In this document: positions 1-8,347 of the stretch, piece after piece | Layout: each line of letters opens with the position of its first letter | How positions within the stretch are numbered: position 1 is the stretch's first letter | From: Pirellulales bacterium | GTDB taxonomy: Bacteria > Planctomycetota > Planctomycetia > Pirellulales > Thermoguttaceae | Length of the DNA stretch: 37,490 nt | Assembly: GCA_016934075.1 (NCBI GenBank) | Contig: JAFGTN010000664.1 | Coordinates: 1-37,490, forward strand | Reading direction: 5' to 3' | Position numbers and translations under genes: made by a program | The notes under the pieces: model-generated | Seen by the model: only the letters and a program-made list of their open reading frames with translations | Told to the model about the DNA's origin: nothing | Databases searched by the model: none

Positions 1-1
1 C

Positions 2-138
2 ATGTAAAAGAAAGCTTTGCGAAGCGAAGGTTTCTTTTACATTGTCTTGACTGATACTAATTCATTGACAGATAACAAGTTAACATCCCTGCGGCGTTTA
101 GATATAAATTGCCGACTGCGCCGCCAATTTATATCTAA
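2..138. repeat. Two short inverted repeats downstream of the M2 peptidase gene
   Basis: Two perfect inverted repeats lie in the 171 bases before the stop codon of the minus-strand peptidase gene. One has 12-bp arms at 2-13 and 31-42 (atgtaaaagaaa and its complement). The other has 14-bp arms at 98-111 and 125-138 (ttagatataaattg and its complement) around a GC-rich 13-base loop. Read on the minus strand, the distal arm of the first hairpin is T-rich, so it could work as a terminator. Neither hairpin is followed by a classic T run. No coding potential is seen in this stretch. Confidence 0.5.
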
Positions 139-171
139 GTGCACTTGACTCGCAATTTTGCAAAAGTCCAG

Positions 172-1899
172 TTATTTAACCTCTTCGGCATAATCCTTTG
201 GACTCAGCTTCTTGCCCGTAACTTCTTCGACGAACTGTGGCCAAGGTTTACTGGCCCCGGGGCGGAAGACCTTTTCTCTCAGAAACTCGCCGAATTGCTT
301 GCGTCCGTTGAAATTCAACGTCGATGTGGGCCCCTTGTGTCCGACCATCTCTGCCAGCGTTTTGCGTAATTGGGCGGCGAATAGTTCGCCCAGCATGTAA
401 TTATGATAGTATACGGGAGCGATGGTGAAGTGCGGCTTGGCGGCCCAATCCGCCGCGTCGCGATCGCCGGGACGCTCGATGAGTTGGAATCGCTCGACCA
501 GGTCCCACCATAACTTATTGAGGTCTTGATCCGGATTATCGTACAGGGCTCTTTCGAAGTTGAACATGACCATTGTCCAACGTGCAAACACCAATTGCTC
601 GCGGCGGCGTTGTTCGAGAATAGCTTCTTTCAGTTCATCAACACGGGTCTTATCGGCGCCGGCATATTCGACCAACCATGCAGGGTTTTTGGCCAAAGCA
701 CCACAGAGCATGGCCACGGCCTCGGTGGTGAAAGTATGAGCCGGTTCTCGCAGATTGAAGGGCAGATCGCGGTCGATGGCCAAATCATAAACCGCGTGGC
801 CCTGCTCGTGAAGCATGGTGTCCATCCACTCGGCCGTGGGCTTGATGTTCAAGAGCGTGCGAACGTCGTCGGCGCGGTCGATGCTGGTGCAGAACGCATG
901 CTGGTCCTTTCCCTCGCGTTCGTACAGATCGCTACGCTTGACAATATCTTCTATTGGCAAGCCTATGTCGGCAAAGAAGGTCTCAGCAATTTTGACGATG
1001 TTTTCCTTGGGCTTACTCTTGTAGAACTCGTCGAGGTCGACCTTACTCGAATGTGGCGCCGATTGGAAAAAGGGATTATCGTAATGCCAGGGTCGCATCT
1101 GCTGGGGTTTGATTTTGAAACGTTGAGCCAACTCGGCATCCAGCCGGGTTTTCATCTGCTCAAACGGCTCGTCGGTCATTTGCTCGAGTTCGTCGAAAAT
1201 CGCTATCAACTGCTTGGGATCGTGTTCCTGCAGGCGAATTTTCATATCCCAGTAATTTTCATAGCCAAGTTTCTCGGCCGCCTGGTTGCGAACCTTGGCT
1301 AATTCAATCAACTTAGGAGCCACCTGAACGCCAACCTGTTTCAAAGCCTCCCAGATCTGTTTGCGCTTCGCACTATCGTTTTCTTTACCGAGCATCTCCA
1401 ATAGATCGTTGTTGGAATATTTCTTGCCGTCGATTTGTGCTCGATATGTGTTGAACTGGTGCGAAATATCCGCCGAAAGTTTAACCATCTTGTCCATCAA
1501 TTCCGGCGGCAATTGGTTGGCCTTGAAGGCCAATTCGGCCACATCGAGCGCGCGGGCGTCGACGGATGACAGATTGCCGGCAGATTTTTGGAATTCGACG
1601 ATCTTTGCATATTCTTCCGGATCGCTGTGCAGCTTCTTCACAGCGAGTTCGGTGCGGGCAACTTCGTCGAAATCTTCCTTCTTGCCCGTGTTGGCTGCTT
1701 TCCACTCAGCCAGATGGGCCTTGATGGCTGCTTGTGCATATCGCTGTTGATAGTCGTCCAGAAAGGCCTTGGCCTGGCTGCTTATGTTGCCGTTTTTATC
1801 CACCGAATCGTCTCCTTTGTGGCATGCGACGATCGTGAACATTGTTGCTGAGACCGTCATAAAGGCCGCAATTGCGGCTGCTTTGGAAAATTTATTCAT
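172..1899 (-). CDS. M2-type (angiotensin-converting-enzyme-like) zinc peptidase, lipoprotein
   Basis: A 575-residue zinc metallopeptidase, probably a dipeptidyl carboxypeptidase acting on peptides outside the cytoplasmic membrane. The HEQGH zinc motif is at residues 364-368, and the third ligand is probably Glu393, in TTEAVAML, 25 residues on. That spacing is usual for the M2/M3 gluzincins. The segment around FERALYDNPDQDLNKLWWDL points to bacterial M2 homologs rather than M3, but this is recognition from memory. The N-terminus is a lipoprotein signal with lipobox IVAC at 23-26, so Cys26 should be lipidated. The start has a GGAG about 9 bases upstream. It lies 46 bases downstream of another exported protein gene on the same strand, so the two may be cotranscribed. 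Family assignment is good; the natural substrate is unknown. Confidence 0.85.
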   Translation of the reverse strand: MNKFSKAAAIAAFMTVSATMFTIVACHKGDDSVDKNGNISSQAKAFLDDYQQRYAQAAIKAHLAEWKAANTGKKEDFDEVARTELAVKKLHSDPEEYAKIVEFQKSAGNLSSVDARALDVAELAFKANQLPPELMDKMVKLSADISHQFNTYRAQIDGKKYSNNDLLEMLGKENDSAKRKQIWEALKQVGVQVAPKLIELAKVRNQAAEKLGYENYWDMKIRLQEHDPKQLIAIFDELEQMTDEPFEQMKTRLDAELAQRFKIKPQQMRPWHYDNPFFQSAPHSSKVDLDEFYKSKPKENIVKIAETFFADIGLPIEDIVKRSDLYEREGKDQHAFCTSIDRADDVRTLLNIKPTAEWMDTMLHEQGHAVYDLAIDRDLPFNLREPAHTFTTEAVAMLCGALAKNPAWLVEYAGADKTRVDELKEAILEQRRREQLVFARWTMVMFNFERALYDNPDQDLNKLWWDLVERFQLIERPGDRDAADWAAKPHFTIAPVYYHNYMLGELFAAQLRKTLAEMVGHKGPTSTLNFNGRKQFGEFLREKVFRPGASKPWPQFVEEVTGKKLSPKDYAEEVK

Positions 1900-1945
1900 T
1901 CATCTAACTCCGGTTCTTGTCTGCCGTTTGTACATATTATTTGTT

Positions 1946-3184
1946 TCAACGAAACGCGGCGATCGCCAGGCCGTACAAAACATGTGCGTTGTGACGATGA
2001 TAACAGGCGTCTGTATCCTTATAGCAAGAATCGTCGGCCACCCAATGCTGTCGAGGCATGGGGCCGTAGTTTTTCTCGATAATTTTGAACACTCTAAGCG
2101 TACGAGCACTGTCAGCCCATTTTGCGTAGAAAGCCAGCATGAAGCCCGCTCCCCATAGTCTGGCTTGCGGGCCTTGGGGATCATCGACATGAGTGTATTC
2201 GAGAATATTTCCGCGCCTCGATTTCTCATCTTCGGTCACAAGCATGAATTGATCCACCGACTCTATGGCCTTTTCGCGCGTCCATGGTATTTTCACTCGT
2301 GATCTATCCCAATCGCGATATTGTTCGATACCGAAAAGGATGTACACGTGGTGCACGAGATCGTTCGGACGGTTGTTTTCGTAGCGGTTAGGCAAAGGCG
2401 CGTATCGCCAAAACGGTTGGCCATAATGGAATTTGACCGTGGACACTATAGCCTTTGCCAGGGAATGCACGCGCGAGGTTACCAGTTCGCGATCCTGTCG
2501 CGATAACGAATCCACCTGCTCGTTTAGCAACCGTACAAGGCTGCCGAGGAACATGGCAGATGCGTTGATGCCGAAGATGTCGTCGACTTTGCTGGGGCTG
2601 TACCAGAAGTAACCACCGCCGTATCCATCCGACCAGATTTCCCGGCACCATCGCATGGCCACGTTGCGGATTACTTGCTTGATCTCCTTACGCTGGTTTT
2701 CATCGAAAAGATCCGGCACCTCCAGGGCATCCAACAATCCATTGAGAACTATTGCGGAAGTAATCGTATACGGTTGATGTCGTGGATTTTCGGTGCCGTC
2801 GCCCCAGGCATCCCAACTTTGCGGCAGCCCCCAGCCGGGCTTGCCATCTTTATCCAGGTCGGCGTTTTCCAGCAACCAAGTGACGGCTTTCTTAACACGG
2901 CGCCGGCTTTCCTGATATGTGGGCGAGTTTTTACTCTCTTTCGGGTATTTGGCTCGAATTGCCTCGGCTGAGAGGATCAGTCCGTAAGACATCGGCTGAT
3001 CTTCTTCAGCCAACTTGAAGCGATCCAGACCGTATCCCTGGCAATCTTCGGGGAAGAGAGTTAAGAGTTTTTGATAGGAGTGGCTAAATACCTTGCTTTG
3101 TTCATCAACGTCCGCGGCCAGAGACTCAGTCGCTGAGAATATTCCGGAAAATACAATGCACACAGCGATAATTTTTACGAACAT
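1946..3184 (-). CDS. Exported protein of unknown function, probably alpha-helical toroid fold
   Basis: A 412-residue protein with a signal peptide (hydrophobic core in residues 3-18, Ala-rich cleavage region near residue 24). I do not recognise a named family. The body has repeated helical segments with conserved-looking Trp, Asp and Gly turns (for example PGWGLPQSWDAWGDG and DGYGGGYFWYSP). This resembles alpha/alpha-toroid enzymes that act on polysaccharides, such as lyases, epimerases and unsaturated glucuronyl hydrolases. That similarity is an impression only. It precedes the M2 peptidase gene by 46 bases on the same strand, and both products should leave the cytoplasm. The Shine-Dalgarno sequence is weak. 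A solitary arm of the actaaccc-type repeat lies just upstream. Confidence 0.7.
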   Translation of the reverse strand: MFVKIIAVCIVFSGIFSATESLAADVDEQSKVFSHSYQKLLTLFPEDCQGYGLDRFKLAEEDQPMSYGLILSAEAIRAKYPKESKNSPTYQESRRRVKKAVTWLLENADLDKDGKPGWGLPQSWDAWGDGTENPRHQPYTITSAIVLNGLLDALEVPDLFDENQRKEIKQVIRNVAMRWCREIWSDGYGGGYFWYSPSKVDDIFGINASAMFLGSLVRLLNEQVDSLSRQDRELVTSRVHSLAKAIVSTVKFHYGQPFWRYAPLPNRYENNRPNDLVHHVYILFGIEQYRDWDRSRVKIPWTREKAIESVDQFMLVTEDEKSRRGNILEYTHVDDPQGPQARLWGAGFMLAFYAKWADSARTLRVFKIIEKNYGPMPRQHWVADDSCYKDTDACYHRHNAHVLYGLAIAAFR

Positions 3185-3216
3185 GGAAACGATCTTTCTT
3201 TGATTTCGGCTTTCCG

Positions 3217-3245
3217 TTCCTCGCTTGCGCTTCGGGTAAGTATTA
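3217..3245 (+). repeat. Solitary arm of the actaaccc-type planctomycete repeat (copy A)
   Basis: The segment reads tcgcttgcgcttcgggtaag followed by tatta. It matches one arm of the paired repeats at 18928-19006 and 23824-23901, with one or two differences. It lies between the start of the secreted-protein gene (3184) and the stop of the cystathionine gamma-synthase gene (3263). No opposite arm is present nearby. Confidence 0.7.
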
Positions 3246-3262
3246 TGTCACGGTGGTAACAT

Positions 3263-4489
3263 CTACTGAGTTTCTTTCAACGCGTGGTCGAGATCGTCTA
3301 CGAGATCTTGTGGATTTTCGATTCCACAGGACAGGCGGATCATGTTGTCTGCGATACCGACGGCTCTGCGCTGTTCGATGGTGAAATCATGGTAACTCAT
3401 CACGATGGGCTGTTCGATGATCGATTCGACGCCACCCAGGCTGGGACCGATTCGGGGGATTGATACCGCATCGACAACATCGGCCGTCTTTCGCCAATCG
3501 ACGTCTTTAATGTAGAAAGTTACCAGGCCGCCGAATCCGCACATGGTTTTTTTGGCAACGTCGTGGTATGGGTGCGAAGGCAGACCGGGATATAAGACTT
3601 TTTCGACGCGCGGATGACGACTTAAAAACTCGGCCACGGCCATGCCGTTTTCGTTGTGTCGCTGCATGCGAAGTTCGAATGTCTTGAGTCCACGTTGTAA
3701 CAGATAGATATTGTTTGGCGCACAAACGGCTCCCGTAACTCCACGAAGTTTTCGCACGGGTTCAAGCTTATCGGTAGAACTGATGATTACGCCGGAGAGG
3801 ACATCGTTGTGTCCGGAAAGATACTTGGTGGCAGAATGCATTACATAATCAACACCGTATTCCAAGGGACGAACATTGTAGGGAGTGGCCAGCGTGGCGT
3901 CGACCACGGTTTCCACGTCATGCTTGTGGGCGATTTCGACAAGACGATCAAGGTCAAGTACACTCAAATGCGGGTTGGTGGGCGACTCCGTAAAAAGGAT
4001 CTTGGTCTGAGGAGTGATGGCTGATTCCAGGATATCGTAATCGCCGGCCGGCACGAGTTTCGTGACGACGCCGAACTTGCCCAAATGTTCTCGACAGAAC
4101 TGCCTTGTGCGGTGGTAGCATTCGTCGACGAGAATGATTTCGTCGCCGGCTGCAAGCTTGGCCTGCAAAAGTGCGGCTACCGCGGCCATGCCGGACGAAA
4201 ATAACAGGGCCGACTGGCCGCCTTCAAGGGCCGCCAGTTTGCTCTCGGCAACCTTTTCGCTAGGGTTTCCGTAGCGAGAATATTCCTCGCGCGGCCGCTT
4301 CTCGGCAACGAAGTCGATGGCCTCTTGCGTGTCGGCAAATGTGTATGTAGAAGTACAGAAAATCGCATCGGTGATGGCATTACCGGGTTTTTGACGTGCC
4401 TCGCCGGCATGAACGCATAATGTAGACAGACCTTTGTATGATTTTTCAGAGGCGGACGAAACACTATCTTTTGAATTCTCTTTTGTCAT
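3263..4489 (-). CDS. metB: Cystathionine gamma-synthase-like PLP enzyme
   Basis: A 408-residue member of the Cys/Met metabolism PLP-dependent family. It probably joins cysteine to an activated homoserine in methionine biosynthesis. The Schiff-base lysine is in HSATKYLSGH (Lys222), and the fold signatures SRYGNP, FSSGMAA and FTESPTNPH are present. The C-terminal run GPSLGGVESIIEQP matches cystathionine gamma-synthase, especially the plant-type enzymes, better than cystathionine lyases; the family is mechanistically close, so the reaction is inferred. An open frame extends 30 codons upstream to 4579, where an AAGGGG sits 11 bases before the ATG. I prefer the ATG at 4489, preceded by GGAAA, because family similarity begins only after it. 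It lies 153 bases after the symporter accessory gene and may or may not share its transcript. Confidence 0.85.
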   Translation of the reverse strand: MTKENSKDSVSSASEKSYKGLSTLCVHAGEARQKPGNAITDAIFCTSTYTFADTQEAIDFVAEKRPREEYSRYGNPSEKVAESKLAALEGGQSALLFSSGMAAVAALLQAKLAAGDEIILVDECYHRTRQFCREHLGKFGVVTKLVPAGDYDILESAITPQTKILFTESPTNPHLSVLDLDRLVEIAHKHDVETVVDATLATPYNVRPLEYGVDYVMHSATKYLSGHNDVLSGVIISSTDKLEPVRKLRGVTGAVCAPNNIYLLQRGLKTFELRMQRHNENGMAVAEFLSRHPRVEKVLYPGLPSHPYHDVAKKTMCGFGGLVTFYIKDVDWRKTADVVDAVSIPRIGPSLGGVESIIEQPIVMSYHDFTIEQRRAVGIADNMIRLSCGIENPQDLVDDLDHALKETQ

Positions 4490-4642
4490 CACAGTTTCCA
4501 AATACTCTATAATCTCGATCCCCGGCAAACACCGGTCTAGTACATCTAGTTTAGATAAGTATCGATGACTTAAGGGCATGAGTCAACACACCCCTTATGC
4601 TCGGGATTTGAGGGCGGATCGCTTGTATAGAGGCTGGGCTTC

Positions 4643-4795
4643 TCAAATGTTTTCAGATTCGTCTTTTTGGCGAGACAGCTTGGTGAACATTGATTTGATG
4701 TCGGAAAAGCCTTTGATGGCGACGAAAATGGTAACCGTCATGTACCAGATGACACATGCGACCGATACTGATAGCCAAAACCAATGTTCAAACAT
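4643..4795 (-). CDS. 50-residue one-helix membrane protein overlapping the symporter gene
   Basis: A short reading frame starting MFEHWFWLSVSV and ending RQKDESENI. One hydrophobic helix spans about residues 5-28 and is followed by a charged tail rich in Lys, Asp and Glu. The ATG at 4793-4795 lies inside the last codons of the symporter gene, whose stop is at 4788-4790. The 8-base overlap in a different frame implies translational coupling. Small single-helix partners encoded directly after sodium:solute symporters are known in several bacterial groups, which makes an accessory subunit the best guess. The frame is too short to be meaningful by length alone. The evidence is its composition (membrane helix plus charged tail), position and overlap. 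Confidence 0.75.
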   Translation of the reverse strand: MFEHWFWLSVSVACVIWYMTVTIFVAIKGFSDIKSMFTKLSRQKDESENI

Positions 4796-6308
4796 CGCTA
4801 GCCTCGCTTTCATTTTCAAAGCCCAAGGATATCTTCAACAGTGAGCCGATCACCATGGCGGCAGCGGCCGCGATGTACGTAAGAATTCCCCAGAGATAGA
4901 GCCCTATATCGCGGGTTGCAAATTGGTTGACGGTTTCGAACTGTGTCAGGACATCCGCGACAAGATAGCTTACCGGCATGATTGCGCCCACACAGATAGC
5001 GGCCGCAGCGCCCCAATTATTGGACCGCCGCCAGTAACAACCGGCGATCAAGAGAACCGACATACTGGAGAGATAGATCGATCCGGTTATGGCCAAATAG
5101 TCCATAATATTGTCCTTGAGCGGATACCAGAGTCCATAGAGAAGCAGAAACACGCCGATCGAGGCCACGATCATACGGTTCCAGAGCAATCCGCGTTTTT
5201 GAGACCATTTATTCTTATGGAAAGGTGCCAGAATGTCGTTGTAAATCACGCTGCCCCAGGAAAGCATGTAAGCAGAATCGCTAGACATGTCGGCGGCCAA
5301 CATTGCGGCAATTACAATACCCATCATGCCCACCGGAAGAAAGTCTCTCAGGAATGTGGGCATAGCCAGTCGAGCGTTTGTGGGATCAACCAGCAGTTGC
5401 GAGACGAGTTCGCTATCCAAAGCTGCCAGCGCGGCGATGCCCCAGAGACCGGGAATGAGGTATCTGCAAACAAAGAAGAAACTGGTACCGCGATATATGG
5501 CCTGGCCGGTCTTGCTATCTTTTGCCGCCAAAACGCGTTGTACAATGGTTTGCCAGGTTATAACGCCCGACGTGGCAAGTGTTCCGTAGAACACGACATA
5601 CTGCCACCCCAGTTCATCATGAATAAAGGGATTGAAGCCACCAGGGCCATGACGGGTTTCTATGGCCGAAACCATATTGTTCCAACCAACATTACAGAAC
5701 ACTAGGATCGTAACTGCAATCAACCCGATGGACATGACTATGAACTGCAAGTAATCGGTTATGAGAATGGAAACCATGCCGCCGAGAATGGTATAAGCAG
5801 CCACGCCCAGCAGCAGCACGGTCATCATGATCTCGAGATGGTCCGGATTGAAGCCGCAAACGGCGATGAGGAATTCTCCGCCGACGCGCAGGAACACGCC
5901 CATATTCAACAGCCCGCCAAGTACGATAACCAAGCCGCTCATCCAGCGGACTTTTGAGCCGAATTGTGTTTGAAAGAACTCGGGAACGGTAATCACACCA
6001 GCATCGCGGAGTGGTTTTATACAGAATCCCGTGTATCCCACAAAAAGCATCGATAGACACATCATTACGCCGGGAGTGGCTCCGCTGAAGCCGTATTTGA
6101 AACCGAGTTCCGCGGAGTACATGCAGGTTGCTATACCGAACTCGGTGGCGGCTAGCGAGGCGATGCCCAGGTAGAGATTCATCTCGCGTCCGGCGACGAG
6201 GAACTGATCGACACGACTGACGTATCGACGGGCCATGATCCCGGCCACCATGCAACCAATCAGGTAGATGCCGACAATGCTACCGTCGAGAATAGAGAAA
6301 TTGCTCAT
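4788..6308 (-). CDS. Sodium:solute symporter (SSS family)
   Basis: A 506-residue polytopic inner-membrane protein with about 13 hydrophobic segments, beginning within residues 8-25. The N-terminal YVSRVDQFLVAGREMN followed by a helix with LAATEFGIAT is typical of SSS transporters, which couple substrate import to sodium. The substrate cannot be read from sequence. It follows the GH109-like and deacetylase-like genes on the same strand, so it probably imports a sugar, uronate or amino-sugar product released by them. Its last codons overlap the start of a 50-residue membrane protein. A weak AAAGGAT lies about 14 bases upstream of the ATG. Confidence 0.92.
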   Translation of the reverse strand: MSNFSILDGSIVGIYLIGCMVAGIMARRYVSRVDQFLVAGREMNLYLGIASLAATEFGIATCMYSAELGFKYGFSGATPGVMMCLSMLFVGYTGFCIKPLRDAGVITVPEFFQTQFGSKVRWMSGLVIVLGGLLNMGVFLRVGGEFLIAVCGFNPDHLEIMMTVLLLGVAAYTILGGMVSILITDYLQFIVMSIGLIAVTILVFCNVGWNNMVSAIETRHGPGGFNPFIHDELGWQYVVFYGTLATSGVITWQTIVQRVLAAKDSKTGQAIYRGTSFFFVCRYLIPGLWGIAALAALDSELVSQLLVDPTNARLAMPTFLRDFLPVGMMGIVIAAMLAADMSSDSAYMLSWGSVIYNDILAPFHKNKWSQKRGLLWNRMIVASIGVFLLLYGLWYPLKDNIMDYLAITGSIYLSSMSVLLIAGCYWRRSNNWGAAAAICVGAIMPVSYLVADVLTQFETVNQFATRDIGLYLWGILTYIAAAAAMVIGSLLKISLGFENESEASDV

Positions 6309-6342
6309 CGGCTGTGTAGATATCCTTTAGTGGCGATCGATA

Positions 6343-6395
6343 AACCACTTGTGGTTCAGTCTTCCAGCCCGCGCTATGCAGCCAACATGGCTGCA
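6343..6395. repeat. Two small hairpins between symporter and deacetylase-like genes
   Basis: A 6-bp stem (aaccac at 6343-6348, gtggtt at 6351-6356) is followed by a 7-bp stem (tgcagcc at 6377-6383, ggctgca at 6389-6395, loop aacat). They fill the 97-base gap between two genes that otherwise look like one operon. No T run follows on either strand, so a terminator is unlikely. They may be an mRNA-processing or stabilising element, or a copy of a dispersed repeat. Confidence 0.4.
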
Positions 6396-6405
6396 CCACA
6401 AATCA

Positions 6406-8313
6406 TTACGGCTTCTTATAGTCGGCCTCGATTTTCGCGTGGGGCTGGTTCGTGTTAAACATGACATAGCCGATGCCCTTTATCTTCGCACTTTTGAACT
6501 CGACAGGTTTACCGTCGACCGAGAGCGAATCGAGTTTCCGGCCAGACCAATCGGAGGGAATCATGACAGTCAGGTCTTGGCCAGGCTTGGGAGTGTGGAA
6601 GTCGAAAGTCAATCGGCTCTTTTCCTGATTGGTGTCGATTTGCCAGTCAAGATTTTCGAACCTGGCCGCATCGCGGGCTTCGAGGAAATTCAGGAGCATT
6701 TCGGCCGACCAACTCGGTATGCCTTTTTCCTTGCAATACTTCCATATCTCGCCGGGCCATTTGGGAGTGATCGAATCGCCGTTATTGAAGCGTGGAGGGT
6801 GAATGTTATTGACGAAGGCCGAATAGTAGCCGTTTTGGGCTGCTTCGAACATGCTTTTCATTATGGCCACCGTTTGCGCGACGGTTAATTTTTTGTCGGC
6901 GAACCATTCGTCAGGCCATTGCGTGGTTGCCTGGTAGATAGGCAGAATTCGGCCCTGGGCATCGCTGAAGCGTTGCGGCAAACCGGTGCCATTGAAATAT
7001 CCGTTTGTTTTCCTGTTGTTTTCGGTACTAAAATAATGGTAATAGTTCGTGTCCATACCGGTACCGTGCTTGGCTTCGATGGCGGCCATGTCGGCCCAAC
7101 CGGTCCAGTCGATGGTGTGGTTGCGAGCCGTGCGTGAAACGTGCCCGAATTTCTTTTTCAGGTCGCCAACTATTTTTTCATAAGCCTTATCCAGAGCTTC
7201 GACGGCGCCCTTGCCTTCGGCGCCTCCGGCCCAAACGTGCACGCCTACTTCATGTCCGGCTTTGCGCCATGCGGCTTCCTTTTGAGATGTTGTTTTTTCG
7301 ATACCAGGGCTTGTTGTGCCATTCCTCAGATAGACGCTGTAAAATCCTCCGTGTTTTGCGCATTCGTCGAGGACCGGATCGATTTGTGTTTCGTGCAAGC
7401 TTTCCGCATCTCCTGTATTTACCATTAGGGTTTTGTGCGTTTTAGGCAGATACCACATACGCGGCAGCGGTTTGTCGGAAAGCGACAAGATGATATTAGC
7501 AAACATGCGTTGCGTTTCATCAGCTTGGGGGATGGTCAGCCTGTTCAGGTCGATGTATTTTCGGCCATCTTTTCTGTGGAACATGTCCATGGGACGATAT
7601 TGTATAATACCATCGCCCTCGCTGTCTTTCCATTGTGGATTTCCTTGCCGCATGAGCACGACACTGCGGGCCAGATCGAAGGCAAAGGCAACGGCATGAC
7701 CTTTACCGAAGTTGTGTATTGTAACAGCCGGACTGGTTGACGGTTGCCGGCCGTGTTCGCTTAGAAAAGCTAGCGGTCTCGCGCCTGCTAGAGTGTAATT
7801 GATTGCCTGGCCGTGATACTGTAAGAATTCGGCGACGATACCCAGACCGGCTGGCAAGCGAGAATCTTTTGGCGGATCCTCTACTACTACGAAATATTGT
7901 AATAGCTCCTCTTTCCGCGGCTCACCCATGCGAACGCCGAACAAATCGTCCAGGCGGGCGTCCGGGCGCATGGCTATAAGCATTCCACCACCGCGAACAT
8001 ATTGCCGTAAGAGTTCAGCTTCTGCGTCATCCAGCTTCATTTCGGCCAGGATCACCGTTTGATAAGCGGCAAGTCGAGATGCGACGACGGGCATGGATTT
8101 GGCCGCGGAACGATCGACCTGGTCGAAAGCCACCAGCCCCTCGGCACGCATAATTTCCGGCAGATAGTTGCTCAGCGGATTGACTGTGTTGGACTTATCG
8201 GTGACAACCAGCACTGGTTTCCAGGAGGCTGTTTCCGACGTTGCTAGCGAGGGAACCAGCAGAAATATCGCCAAGCAGGCAAGCCGTAAACTACTGGTGC
8301 ATTCAGGGTACAT
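6406..8313 (-). CDS. Exported three-part protein: GATase-like domain plus deacetylase-like domain (paralog 1)
   Basis: A 635-residue protein with a signal peptide (MYPECTSSLRLACLAIFLLV). Residues 32-230 look like a class I glutamine-amidotransferase-like fold (TVILAEMKLDD, RGGGMLIAMRP, GKGHAVAFAFDLARS) without an evident catalytic Cys. Residues about 290-550 look like a NodB-type polysaccharide deacetylase barrel. In place of the usual TFDDGP motif it has NTGDAE (299-304), and in place of HSxxH it has HEVGVH (354-359). About 560-635 looks like a beta-sandwich. It probably acts on a glycan outside the cytoplasm; removal of acetyl groups is an inference. An upstream start at 8394 would overlap the preceding gene; the ATG at 8313 begins exactly at the signal peptide and leaves a 34-base gap. 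A close paralog lies at 14372-16420. Confidence 0.75.
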   Translation of the reverse strand: MYPECTSSLRLACLAIFLLVPSLATSETASWKPVLVVTDKSNTVNPLSNYLPEIMRAEGLVAFDQVDRSAAKSMPVVASRLAAYQTVILAEMKLDDAEAELLRQYVRGGGMLIAMRPDARLDDLFGVRMGEPRKEELLQYFVVVEDPPKDSRLPAGLGIVAEFLQYHGQAINYTLAGARPLAFLSEHGRQPSTSPAVTIHNFGKGHAVAFAFDLARSVVLMRQGNPQWKDSEGDGIIQYRPMDMFHRKDGRKYIDLNRLTIPQADETQRMFANIILSLSDKPLPRMWYLPKTHKTLMVNTGDAESLHETQIDPVLDECAKHGGFYSVYLRNGTTSPGIEKTTSQKEAAWRKAGHEVGVHVWAGGAEGKGAVEALDKAYEKIVGDLKKKFGHVSRTARNHTIDWTGWADMAAIEAKHGTGMDTNYYHYFSTENNRKTNGYFNGTGLPQRFSDAQGRILPIYQATTQWPDEWFADKKLTVAQTVAIMKSMFEAAQNGYYSAFVNNIHPPRFNNGDSITPKWPGEIWKYCKEKGIPSWSAEMLLNFLEARDAARFENLDWQIDTNQEKSRLTFDFHTPKPGQDLTVMIPSDWSGRKLDSLSVDGKPVEFKSAKIKGIGYVMFNTNQPHAKIEADYKKP

Positions 8314-8347
8314 GGTGTATTTATTATGAAGGTGTTTCGGATAAAGA

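Noticed and set aside
526-1302. Long open frame on the plus strand opposite the M2 peptidase
   Set aside because: It is antisense to a gene with clear catalytic motifs; its translation has no family character and follows from codon bias. The same holds for the long antisense frames at 4923-5705, 9837-10889, 16298-17350, 26742-27728 and 29947-30774.
6343-6395. Hairpins after the deacetylase-like gene as a terminator
   Set aside because: No T run follows on the transcribed strand, and the flanking genes look like one operon.
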